From Paramagnetospirillum magneticum AMB-1 (GTDB taxonomy: Bacteria; Pseudomonadota; Alphaproteobacteria; Rhodospirillales; Magnetospirillaceae), in NCBI RefSeq assembly GCF_000009985.1, contig NC_007626.1, positions 3,341,943-3,405,942 of the forward strand: DNA of 64,000 nucleotides, given 5' to 3'. Positions 1 to 8,382 of this stretch are shown here, piece by piece. How positions within the stretch are numbered: the stretch's first letter is position 1; each line of letters opens with the position of its first letter. Below the pieces are notes generated by a model that was given only the letters and a program-made list of their open reading frames with translations, made no database searches and had not been told where the DNA came from. A program made the position numbers and the translations under genes.

Positions 1-1
1 T

Positions 2-421
2 CGCGCCATGCGCCAAAAGCAGCCATGCTGCGTCGCGCTGGTCGACATCGACCTGTTCAAGAAGGTCAACGACACCTTCGGCCATACCGAGGGAGACCGG
101 GTGCTCCGCGCCGTGGCCGAGAGCCTGCGCCGCAACGTGCGGCCCTATGACGTGCTCTACCGCTATGGCGGAGAGGAGTTCCTGATCTGCCTGCCGGCCG
201 CCACCCCCGAGGCGGGGCGGCAGGTGCTGGAGCGCATGCGGTCGGCCATCGCCGCCCTCGGCATCACCAGCGCCACGGGCAAGCCCATCCCCATCACCGC
301 CACGTTCGGACTGGCGGAATTGTCGGCCGATCTGTCTGTGGAGGAATCCCTCGACCGCGCCGATACCGCGCTTTACGACGGCAAGCGCGCCGGACGGAAC
401 CGGGTCGCCGTCTGGAGCTGA
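2..421 (+). CDS. GGDEF domain protein (diguanylate cyclase), C-terminal part
   Basis: The frame is open from the window edge, so this is the C-terminal end of a longer protein. The visible 140 residues form a GGDEF domain: D-I-D-L-F-K near the start (metal-binding aspartate), the GGEEF active-site loop at bases 169-183, and an RPYD inhibitory I-site five residues before it. Family knowledge: such domains make cyclic di-GMP from two GTP, and the RxxD I-site gives product inhibition. Both motifs are intact, so it is probably an active, feedback-controlled cyclase. The input domain lies outside the window. The gene stops about 120 bp before a cyclic-nucleotide-binding/hemerythrin protein on the same strand. 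Confidence 0.9.
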   Translation, partial: RAMRQKQPCCVALVDIDLFKKVNDTFGHTEGDRVLRAVAESLRRNVRPYDVLYRYGGEEFLICLPAATPEAGRQVLERMRSAIAALGITSATGKPIPITATFGLAELSADLSVEESLDRADTALYDGKRAGRNRVAVWS

Positions 422-543
422 CGCTCCCCGGCCCCAGAAGGCAATTGGACGCACCCAAACCATTGATGTAGCATTCATCTACCATAAGGCTGAGAGGGCG
501 CAGACGCGGGTCGCATCCTCCGTTCTGAATCAGGGGGGACGTC

Positions 544-3156
544 ATGGCCGGCTTGTTCAAGGTGGATGTAGCGGCCGGCATGGCCTGGGTCGAAATCCCC
601 GAGCGGGATTTGCGGGTGCTGTGCGGCTGTCCCGCCGACGCGGTCAAGCACATGATGCTGCGCGGGCTGATCCGGCCGACACGGCGGGACGGCATCCCGT
701 GCGAAACCGGACCCAGCGCCATTCTGCTCTCCGACGTGATGATCCAGAACGGCGCATTCTGCAATCTGGCGGAATTTCCGGTCCTGCAGATGTTCTATCG
801 CCAGGGCATGCTGCTGCCGGGGCACCCCAACAATACCGGTCGCCGGCCGCTGCTGATCGGGCGGAACGAGCAGCTTCAGGCCCAGTTCCAGTACATCTAT
901 CGCGGCAATTACGGTCTGATCTCCACCGAGGAACTGATGGAAGCCGGCCTGGACGAGGCCACGGCCCGCGACATGATGCGCCTCAAGCTGCGCTTCGCCT
1001 TCGGCCGCATCCAGCACCCGCGGGAGCTGCTCGACACCCGGCCCCTGGCCGACGAGCCCATCGAGATCGCCGAAGGCGTCACCCTGCGCCGCACCGCGCT
1101 CAACGTCTTCGAGTTCAGCCATGGGGACGAACGGGTCAGCGTCGACCTCAACCTGCCGCCCTTCGAGATTCACGAATGCCCCTATACCCTGGGCTTTCAC
1201 CAGATCCCGCGCGAGTATTTCGCCGTCATTCACTCCGGCGACGGCGACGGCTGGGACATCCGGCGCCCCAGCATGGGCGCCATCCTGGTATTCCAGGGGC
1301 GCATCTACCTGATCGATGCCGGCCCCAACCTGATCTATTCGCTGAACGCCCTGGGCATCGGCATCAACGAGATCGAGGGAATCTTCCACACCCATTCCCA
1401 TGACGATCATTTCGCGGGACTGACCACGCTGATCCGCGCCGATCGCCGCATCAAGTACCACGCCACCCCCATGGTGCGGGCCGCGGTCACCAAGAAGCTG
1501 GCCGCCCTGCTGTCCATCGAGGAAGAGGACTTTTCCGACTATTTCGACGTCTGCGACCTGACGCTGGGCGAGTGGAACGACGTGGGCGGGCTGGAAGTGC
1601 GCCCCATCTTCTCGCCCCATCCGGTGGAGACCACGCCCTTCTACTTCCGCGTCATGGCGGAGGGGGGCTACCGCACCTATGCCCACATGGCCGATATCTC
1701 GGGGCTGGACGTCCTTCAGGGGATGATCACCGAGGACCCGGCCAAGCCCGGCCTGTCCCTGGCCTGGATGGAACGCATCGTGACGGACTATTTCGAGCCC
1801 GCCGACGTCAAGAAGGTGGATATCGGCGGCGGACTGATCCACGGAATGGCCGGCGACTTCGCCGAGGACCAGTCGCGCAAGATCATCTTGTCCCACACCG
1901 CGCTCAAGCTGACCGACGAGCAAAAGCGCATCGGCTCGGGCGCGTCCTTCGGCACCGTGGATGTGCTGGTGCGCAGCTACCGCGACTTCGCCCGGCGTTC
2001 GGCCTACGAGCATCTGGCCAGCTACTTCCCCGAGATCGGCGACGCCCACCTCCAGGTCCTGCTGAACTGCCCGCTGGAAAGCTTCAACCCGGAAACCATC
2101 CTGATCCGCGAAGGCGCCATCGGCGACGCCATCTACCTGGTGCTCACCGGCCAAGTGGAAATGCTGTCCTCGGACAGTCAGGTTCGCTCGTTGCTGTCGG
2201 CCGGCGCCTTGCTGGGCGAACTGGCGGGCCTGCACGGCCTGCCCTCCATGGAGACCTACCGCGCCACCTCCTATGTCCAGGCGCTCCGGCTATCCGCCGA
2301 TTTCTACCTGGAATTCGTCAAGCGCCACGACCTGTTCGCCGATATTTCCCGGCTGATGGAAATCCGGGAATTCCTCAGCCGGACCTGGCTGTTCGGCGAA
2401 GTGGTGTCCACCGGCACGTTGAACCGCATCGCCAATCACATGCGCCCCTTGGCCGTCCACGCGGGCGAGGCCCTGTCGGTGGGAGAGAGCAACGTGGCCC
2501 TGATCCGGTTGGGCGACGCCATCCGGCTACTGGGCGAGCAGGAACTGGAACGGCTTGGACCGGGCGATTTCTTCGGGGAAGAAACCGCCATGTTCCAGAC
2601 ACCGCGCCTGTCGCGCATCATCTCGTCGGAAACCATGGAGCTTTACGTGGTGCCGGCCCAGACGCTGGCCGACATCCCCGGGGTGCGCTGGAAGCTGTTC
2701 GAGACCTTCCACCGCCGCACCCGCGCCTGCGCCGAGGCCCAGGTGGTGTCCAGCACCGATCTGGTCTGGCGCGACGAATACTCGGTCAATATCCAGCGCA
2801 TCGACAATCACCACCGCCGGCTGTTCGAGATGTCCAACCGGCTGATCGAGGCGGTGCGCCTGAGCAAGGGCAAGGCCGAGATCGGCGAGGCCCTGGACTT
2901 CCTCATGGGCTACGCCATGTACCACTTCTCCGAGGAGGAAGCGCTGCTCGAGCGCTATGGCTACCCCGAAGGGGCCGGACACGCCTCCCGGCACCGGCGC
3001 CTGATGGCCCAGGCGCGCGAATTGGAGGAGCACCTGGCGTCGGCCGCCATCTCCGCCGACGAGGTCTTGACCTTCCTGCAGGACTGGATCGTCAACCACA
3101 TTTTGATGGAAGACCGACGCTATGCCCCCTTCATTAATTCCAAGGGAGTGTACTAG
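544..3156 (+). CDS. MBL-fold hydrolase / double cNMP-binding / hemerythrin fusion protein
   Basis: An 870-residue multidomain protein with a good ribosome site (GGGGGGA) before the ATG. Residues about 190-480 form a metallo-beta-lactamase fold with the metal motif HTHSHDDH at 282-289. Residues about 505-610 and 625-725 look like two cyclic-nucleotide-binding domains, the first with the glycine pattern REGAIGDAIYLVLTG. Residues about 739-866 are a bacteriohemerythrin domain with HHRRLF, YHFSEEE, an HxxxH pair and NHILMED, the set of ligands for a di-iron oxygen site. The N-terminal 180 residues match nothing I recognise. Family knowledge: MBL domains of the flavodiiron/ODP type act with di-iron oxygen or NO chemistry, and cNMP domains sense nucleotides or serve as docking modules. 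Inference: a soluble O2/NO-responsive enzyme or sensor controlled by a nucleotide. Confidence 0.85.
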   Translation: MAGLFKVDVAAGMAWVEIPERDLRVLCGCPADAVKHMMLRGLIRPTRRDGIPCETGPSAILLSDVMIQNGAFCNLAEFPVLQMFYRQGMLLPGHPNNTGRRPLLIGRNEQLQAQFQYIYRGNYGLISTEELMEAGLDEATARDMMRLKLRFAFGRIQHPRELLDTRPLADEPIEIAEGVTLRRTALNVFEFSHGDERVSVDLNLPPFEIHECPYTLGFHQIPREYFAVIHSGDGDGWDIRRPSMGAILVFQGRIYLIDAGPNLIYSLNALGIGINEIEGIFHTHSHDDHFAGLTTLIRADRRIKYHATPMVRAAVTKKLAALLSIEEEDFSDYFDVCDLTLGEWNDVGGLEVRPIFSPHPVETTPFYFRVMAEGGYRTYAHMADISGLDVLQGMITEDPAKPGLSLAWMERIVTDYFEPADVKKVDIGGGLIHGMAGDFAEDQSRKIILSHTALKLTDEQKRIGSGASFGTVDVLVRSYRDFARRSAYEHLASYFPEIGDAHLQVLLNCPLESFNPETILIREGAIGDAIYLVLTGQVEMLSSDSQVRSLLSAGALLGELAGLHGLPSMETYRATSYVQALRLSADFYLEFVKRHDLFADISRLMEIREFLSRTWLFGEVVSTGTLNRIANHMRPLAVHAGEALSVGESNVALIRLGDAIRLLGEQELERLGPGDFFGEETAMFQTPRLSRIISSETMELYVVPAQTLADIPGVRWKLFETFHRRTRACAEAQVVSSTDLVWRDEYSVNIQRIDNHHRRLFEMSNRLIEAVRLSKGKAEIGEALDFLMGYAMYHFSEEEALLERYGYPEGAGHASRHRRLMAQARELEEHLASAAISADEVLTFLQDWIVNHILMEDRRYAPFINSKGVY

Positions 3157-3216
3157 GGTAAAGGCCCGAGGCAACGGTCGCCCAACAACAACGGTAATTC
3201 TCCGGGAGGCAATGGA

Positions 3217-5190
3217 ATGACGGGTGACAGCCGAAAAGGCGCGCCGTCTGGACAAGACATCGACATGACCGTGATGCAGGGGGTCCTTGACCACCTGGAC
3301 CAGGGCATATCGGTCTTTTCCGCCGATCTGCGGCTGATTCTATGGAACCGGCGCTTCACCGACCTGCACGATTTTCCCGAAGGCTTCCTTACCCACGGCC
3401 TCGGCTTTGCCGACATCATCCGCTTCAACGCCCAAAGGGGTGAATACGGCAGCGATTGCGACGTGGAGGCCACCGTCCGCCATCGGGTGGACGCCGCCAT
3501 GGAGTTCCAGGCTCACCGCTTCGAGCGGACGCGGCCCAACGGCACCATCCTGGAAATCATCGGCAACCCCCTGCCGGGCGGCGGCTTCGTCACCACCTAT
3601 TCCGATGTCACGGTCAACCGCCAGGTGGCGGAAAACCTGCGGGATTCCAATGATCGCCTCGACCAGATGGTGGAACGCCGCACCCAGGCGCTGCAAGACA
3701 GCGAGGAGCGCCACCGCGCCTATGGCGAATTTCTCGAAGCCACCGTCAAGCACATGCCGCAGGGCGTCTGCCTGTTCGACAACGATCTGAATCTGGTAGT
3801 CGCCAATAAGATCTTTTTCGACCTGACCCAGATTCCGGCCAGCTTCAACGTCAAGGGCATCAACTTCCACGAATTCATGCTCTACAACGCCCAGCGTGGC
3901 GAGTACGGCCCCGGAGACCCGGCGGAGCTGGCCAACCGGCGGCTGGAGATCGCCCGCAGGATGGAGCCCCACGCCTTCGACCGCATCCGTCCCGACGGCA
4001 CGGTCATCGAAGTGCGGGGAAACCCCATCCCCGGACGCGGCTTCATCAGCACCTTCACCGACATCACCGCGCGGGCCAAGGCCGAGGAATCCCTGCGCGA
4101 AGCCGCCACCATGGCCCGGGCCATGCTGGATGCCCCCGGGCTTCTGGTTCTGCTCATCCGCATGGACGGCACCATCGTCGACCTGAACCAGGAGGCGGCG
4201 ACCGGCCTGAGCTCCACCAAGGACGCCATGATCGGCGCCAATATCTTCACGGTCATGCCGCCCAAGGTGGCCGAGCGGCGTTTCGCCTACGCCCAGCAGG
4301 CGGTGTTCGAGGGCCATGCCGTCTATTTCGAGGACGAGCGCGACGGCCGCTGGTTCGAAACCACCATGACCCCCTACCCCATGGATCAGGACGGCGTCCA
4401 CCGGGTGATGATCATCGCCCACGACGTGACGCACCGCCATCACGCCGAGCAGCGCCTGCGCGAGGCCACCGCCATGGCCCAGGCGGCCAACCGTACCAAG
4501 ACCGATTTCCTGGCGGCCATGAGCCACGAATTGCGCACGCCGCTCAATGCCATCCTGGGATTCTCCGAGATCATCGCGCGTGAGATGTTCGGCCCGGTGG
4601 GCGACCGCTACCGGATCTACGGCCAGGACATCAATTCCGCCGGGCAACACCTCCTGGCCATGATCAACGACATTCTGGACATCTCGCGCATCGAGATTGG
4701 CGCCTTCACCCTATGCGTCGAGCAGGTCAATCCCCATGAACTGGTGGATTCCTGCCTGCGCCTGGTCACCACCCGCGCCGAGGCCGCCGGCATCCGTCTG
4801 CGCGAGGACCTGCCCGAGACCCTGCCCTCCCTGATGATCGATTCCCGGCGCACCAAGCAAATCCTGATCAACCTGCTGGGCAATGCCGTAAAGTTCACGC
4901 CCGCCGGCGGCAGCGTGACCCTGCGCGGCGCGCTTCAATCCGATGGCGGCATGGCCTTCCACGTGGCCGATACCGGCATCGGCATGAGCGAGGCGGATAT
5001 CGCCATCGCGCTGTCGCCTTTCGGTCAGGTGGATACGGGACTGGATCGCCGGTTCGAAGGCGCCGGCCTGGGCCTGCCCCTGGCCAAGTCCCTGGCCGAG
5101 CTGCATGGCGGCAGCCTGGAGATCATTTCCACGCCGGGCGAAGGCACCACGGTCAGCGTCTATTTCCCCGCGGCGTGCGTCGCGAGGTAG
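3217..5190 (+). CDS. Multi-PAS hybrid-less sensor histidine kinase
   Basis: A 657-residue soluble kinase with no membrane segment. Residues about 15-130 and 175-290 are two closely similar PAS domains of the PAS_7 type (both carry a GEYG motif and end in NP.PGxGF.ST/TT), joined by a short coiled coil. A third PAS lies at about 295-405. The HisKA box is SHELRTPLNAILGF with the phospho-acceptor His437. The ATPase domain shows NLLGNAVKFTP, DTGIGMS and GAGLGLPL. No receiver domain is attached and no cognate regulator is adjacent. GGGAGG sits just before the ATG. It follows the MBL/hemerythrin gene by 60 bp on the same strand, so the two may be co-transcribed. The signal is unknown. Confidence 0.9.
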   Translation: MTGDSRKGAPSGQDIDMTVMQGVLDHLDQGISVFSADLRLILWNRRFTDLHDFPEGFLTHGLGFADIIRFNAQRGEYGSDCDVEATVRHRVDAAMEFQAHRFERTRPNGTILEIIGNPLPGGGFVTTYSDVTVNRQVAENLRDSNDRLDQMVERRTQALQDSEERHRAYGEFLEATVKHMPQGVCLFDNDLNLVVANKIFFDLTQIPASFNVKGINFHEFMLYNAQRGEYGPGDPAELANRRLEIARRMEPHAFDRIRPDGTVIEVRGNPIPGRGFISTFTDITARAKAEESLREAATMARAMLDAPGLLVLLIRMDGTIVDLNQEAATGLSSTKDAMIGANIFTVMPPKVAERRFAYAQQAVFEGHAVYFEDERDGRWFETTMTPYPMDQDGVHRVMIIAHDVTHRHHAEQRLREATAMAQAANRTKTDFLAAMSHELRTPLNAILGFSEIIAREMFGPVGDRYRIYGQDINSAGQHLLAMINDILDISRIEIGAFTLCVEQVNPHELVDSCLRLVTTRAEAAGIRLREDLPETLPSLMIDSRRTKQILINLLGNAVKFTPAGGSVTLRGALQSDGGMAFHVADTGIGMSEADIAIALSPFGQVDTGLDRRFEGAGLGLPLAKSLAELHGGSLEIISTPGEGTTVSVYFPAACVAR

Positions 5191-5192
5191 GG

Positions 5193-7199
5193 TTATGTCC
5201 GCCCCTCGCCGGGCGCGGCCTTCCGGCCGCTTGGCCGCCGCCTCAATGGCGGCTGATCGCGGCGTGCGCCAGGTTTGGCGCCCACCGCTTGAGCGGCAGC
5301 AGCCCCGCCGCGCGGCACCAACTGATGATTCCCCGGCCCGATCAGGTCGGCGCGGCCCATCTTCTGCAGCGCCTCGCGCAGGATCGGCCAGTTCTCGGGA
5401 TCGTGCCAGCGCAGGAAGGCCTTGTGCAGGCGCCGCTGGCGCAGGCCCTTGGCGGTGAACACCTCCTCGCCCACGCGGCGCACCGGCCGGATGGGGTCGC
5501 GGCCGCTGTGATACATGGCGGTGGCCAGCGACATGGGGGTCGGCAGGAAGGTCTGCACCTGATCGAGCCTGAAGCCGTTCTTCTTCAGCCACAGGGCCAG
5601 GTTCAGCATGTCCTGGTCGCTGGTGCCGGGATGGGCGGCGATGAAATAGGGGATGAGGTAGAGCTTCTTGCCCGCCTTGACCGCCGCCTTCTCGAACATG
5701 TCCTTGAAGCGCTCGTAGGAGCCGATGCCCGGCTTCATCATCTTGGACAGCGGCCCGTCTTCGGTATGCTCGGGGGCGATCTTGAGATAGCCGCCCACAT
5801 GGTGGCGCACCAGTTCGTCCACATAGGCCGGACTGGTCACCGCCAGATCGTAGCGCACGCCCGAGCCGATATTGACCCGCTTGACGCCCTTGACGCCCCT
5901 TGCTGCGCGGTAAAGACGGATCAGCGGATCATGGTCGGTGCCCAGCGTCTTGCAGATGTCGGGATAGACGCAGGACAGGCGGCGGCAGACCTTCTGCACC
6001 TCGGGCTCGCGGCAGCCCAGCCGCCACATATTGGCGGTCGGCCCGCCCAGATCCGAGATGGTGCCGGTAAAGCCCTTGGTCTTGTCCCGGATCTCCTCGA
6101 TCTCGTGGATGATGGAATCGGCCGAGCGGCTCTGGATAATGCGGCCCTCGTGCTCGGTGATGGAGCAGAAGGAACAGCCGCCGAAACAGCCGCGCACGAT
6201 GTTGATGGAAAAGCGGATCATCTCCCAGGCGGGGATCTTGGCCTCGCCATAGGAGGGATGCGGCCCCCTTGCATAGGGCAGGTCGTAGACCCCGTCCAGT
6301 TCGGGAGTGGAGAGCGGAATGGGCGGCTCGGTCACCCACAGTTCCCTGTCGCCGTGGCGCTGAACCAGCGGCCGGGCGTTGAGGGGGTTGCTCTCCTGGT
6401 GCAGCACTCGCGACGCCTGGGCGTACAGCACCGGATCGTCCTGCACTTGCTCGAAGGAAGGCAGGCGCACCACCACCTTGTCGCCCTTCAGGGCCGGCGG
6501 AGCGGTCTCCAGGTCCGAGGCATCCACCACCCGCCAGTCCTCGGGCACCCCGGGACGCACGAAGACCGTGCCCCGGATGTCGTGCATCTCCCTGGGCGCC
6601 TCGCCCGCCGCGCTCCGCCGGGCGATGTCGACGATGGCCCGCTCGGCGTTGCCGAACACCAGCAGATCGGCCTTGGCATCCAACAGCACCGAACGGCGCA
6701 GCTTTTCCGACCAGATGTCGAAATGGGCGATGCGGCGCAAGGACGCCTCGATGCCGCCCAGCACCACGGGAACGTCCTTGAAGGCCTCGCGGCAGCGCTG
6801 GGCATAGACGATGACGGCGCGGTCGGGGCGCTTGCCGCCCTCGCCGCCCGGCGTATAGCTGTCGTCGCTGCGCAGGCGGCGGTCCGAGGTATAGCGGTTG
6901 ACCATGGAATCCATGTTGCCCGCCGTCACCCCGAAGAATAGGCGCGGACGGCCCAGGGCGCGGAAGGGCTCGGGCCCGCTCCAGTCGGGTTGGGCGATGA
7001 TGCCCACCTTGAAGCCCTGGGATTCCAGCAGCCGGCCGACGATGGCCATGCCGAAGCTGGGATGGTCCACATAGGCGTCGCCGGTGACCAGCACCACGTC
7101 GCACTGGTCCCAGCCGAGCGTCTCCATCTCGGCCCGGCTCATGGGCAGGAAGGGCGCCGCGCCACGGCGGGGAAAGGAAAGGGGCTGAACTGGTGTCAT
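5193..7199 (-). CDS. ygiQ: YgiQ family radical SAM protein
   Basis: About 668 residues from the chosen start. The radical-SAM cluster motif RGCFGGCSFCSI (CxxxCxxC) is present, along with the family signature GWDQCDVVLVTGDAYVDHPSFG near the N-terminus and a Lys/Arg/Pro-rich C-terminal tail typical of YgiQ (UPF0313). The reaction of this family is not settled. The start is uncertain. The frame is open to 7259, and an ATG at 7244 follows GGGGAGG but with no spacer. I chose the ATG at 7199 because family members begin close to the APFLPMS segment and this start clears the stop of the upstream gene at 7210. It is convergent with the histidine kinase, leaving 2 bp between stop codons. Confidence 0.9.
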   Translation of the reverse strand: MTPVQPLSFPRRGAAPFLPMSRAEMETLGWDQCDVVLVTGDAYVDHPSFGMAIVGRLLESQGFKVGIIAQPDWSGPEPFRALGRPRLFFGVTAGNMDSMVNRYTSDRRLRSDDSYTPGGEGGKRPDRAVIVYAQRCREAFKDVPVVLGGIEASLRRIAHFDIWSEKLRRSVLLDAKADLLVFGNAERAIVDIARRSAAGEAPREMHDIRGTVFVRPGVPEDWRVVDASDLETAPPALKGDKVVVRLPSFEQVQDDPVLYAQASRVLHQESNPLNARPLVQRHGDRELWVTEPPIPLSTPELDGVYDLPYARGPHPSYGEAKIPAWEMIRFSINIVRGCFGGCSFCSITEHEGRIIQSRSADSIIHEIEEIRDKTKGFTGTISDLGGPTANMWRLGCREPEVQKVCRRLSCVYPDICKTLGTDHDPLIRLYRAARGVKGVKRVNIGSGVRYDLAVTSPAYVDELVRHHVGGYLKIAPEHTEDGPLSKMMKPGIGSYERFKDMFEKAAVKAGKKLYLIPYFIAAHPGTSDQDMLNLALWLKKNGFRLDQVQTFLPTPMSLATAMYHSGRDPIRPVRRVGEEVFTAKGLRQRRLHKAFLRWHDPENWPILREALQKMGRADLIGPGNHQLVPRGGAAAAQAVGAKPGARRDQPPLRRRPSGRKAAPGEGRT

Positions 7200-7209
7200 G
7201 ATCAGGAAA

Positions 7210-8244
7210 TCAAATGCCGTCGCCGTCTCGGTATCCCCTGTCATCCTCCCCTTTGCCATTCAGATGCAACACCCATTTCGCCAGCACGCGGCGCGCCGCC
7301 ACGCTGGAGGCGGCGACGAACACGCCGACGGTGAGGAGCAGAAGGGCCAGTTCCCGCCACCATTCCACCAGGGCCAGATCCTCGGACAGCCCGACCGAGA
7401 CCAGGAGGGAATAGCCGTCGATGGCGCGGAAGGCGCCGATTTCCGGCGATTCATCGGTGGGATCGGGAATGCGCCCGACCAGTTCCCGCCGTTCGGCGTC
7501 CCAGCGGCGGAACAGCCGGCTGTCCCAGAAAGTCCGCCCGGCCAGGGAATAGTCGCGGGGATGGTTGACCAGCAGGCGGCCCGACTCGTCGAAGATGCGC
7601 ACCCCGGCCCCCGGCATGAGCTCGAGGGCGGCGATCTGCGAAAAAATGTGCTCGGTGTCGAACTGCAGCAGCAGCATCCCCATGAAGCGGCCGTCCAGAT
7701 CCTGCAGCCGGCGGCTCATCATCAGCCGCCAGCGGGTCGGCCCCGTCTCCCCCAGGGTCACCGAGGCATCGCCGACGAAGACGGCGCTTTCCAATCCCTG
7801 GTCGCGGTGCTTCTGGAAGAAGAAGCCGTTCGCCAGGCTGGGGCCGGGCCGCGACAGCGGCACCGACGCCGCCACGCCGCGCCCCGAGGCATCGAACACC
7901 AGCACCGCCGCCACCTGGGGCAGGCGCTGGGTGGTCAGCTGGAAGACCCGCTGCAATTGCGGCAAGGAGGCCTGGGTGGTGACGAAGCGCGTCGCCACCG
8001 GCCGCAGATGGTCGGTGATGTGAATGTCCACCGGCCCCAGCGTGGTGGTCAGGGTCCGGGAAACGTCGCGGGCCAGAACCTGGACCTGATGCTGGGCCTC
8101 CTCGTAGGCCCGGTCGTGCTCGATCCACAGGCTGGCGAAGTCCCAGGCGTTGAACAGCAGGGCCACCAGGGCGGGCGGCGCCAGCAGCAGCGGCAGCCAC
8201 CGCCGCACCCAGCCCTTTAGCGTCCGTCTGACCCGCGTCACCAT
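7210..8244 (-). CDS. Membrane-anchored Cache (PDC) sensor protein without output domain
   Basis: 344 residues from the ATG at 8244, which has GAGGG five bases upstream. Earlier in-frame starts would run into the divergent promoter region. The layout is a basic N-terminus (RVRRTLKGWVRRW), a membrane segment at about 15-32, a periplasmic region of some 260 residues resembling a double Cache/PDC ligand-binding domain (VFDASGRGVAASVPLS, FDTEHIFSQI, IFDESGRLLVNHP), a second membrane segment at about 300-322, and only about 20 cytoplasmic residues. It is therefore a sensor with no kinase, GGDEF or MCP output, unless it works with a partner. It lies 10 bp upstream of ygiQ and is probably co-transcribed with it. 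Confidence 0.7.
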   Translation of the reverse strand: MVTRVRRTLKGWVRRWLPLLLAPPALVALLFNAWDFASLWIEHDRAYEEAQHQVQVLARDVSRTLTTTLGPVDIHITDHLRPVATRFVTTQASLPQLQRVFQLTTQRLPQVAAVLVFDASGRGVAASVPLSRPGPSLANGFFFQKHRDQGLESAVFVGDASVTLGETGPTRWRLMMSRRLQDLDGRFMGMLLLQFDTEHIFSQIAALELMPGAGVRIFDESGRLLVNHPRDYSLAGRTFWDSRLFRRWDAERRELVGRIPDPTDESPEIGAFRAIDGYSLLVSVGLSEDLALVEWWRELALLLLTVGVFVAASSVAARRVLAKWVLHLNGKGEDDRGYRDGDGI

Positions 8245-8260
8245 TGCCGCCCTCGTCAAA

Positions 8261-8277
8261 ATGCTGCAATGCAGCAT
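8261..8277. promoter_or_regulatory. Perfect 17-bp palindrome in the divergent Cache/hpnN promoter region
   Basis: ATGCTGCA-A-TGCAGCAT has 8-bp arms around one base, 17 bp upstream of the Cache gene start. On the minus strand a weak promoter (TTGAAG, 17 bp, TCTATG) would place the palindrome over the -10/start-site region. This is the position and symmetry of a dimeric repressor operator. The cognate regulator is unknown. Confidence 0.45.
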
Positions 8278-8382
8278 AGACGGTAGCGCGTTTTGCGCTT
8301 CAAGCCAATGACTCTTGCTATGGGCAGGCCGAGGAGGCACATTCCCCCCTTGTTTTCGCTCCAGCGGATAAGCCGGGAAAAG

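Noticed and set aside
430..460. Shared GGCAATTGGACGCA between the 440 region and 58398 region
   Set aside because: A 14-bp match between two places is expected by chance in 64 kb, and the flanks do not match.
475..2235. Long minus-strand open frame (586 codons) opposite the MBL/hemerythrin gene
   Set aside because: It has His/Gln/Gly/Asp-rich low-complexity translation, typical of the antisense frame of GC-rich genes. The plus strand has clear domains.
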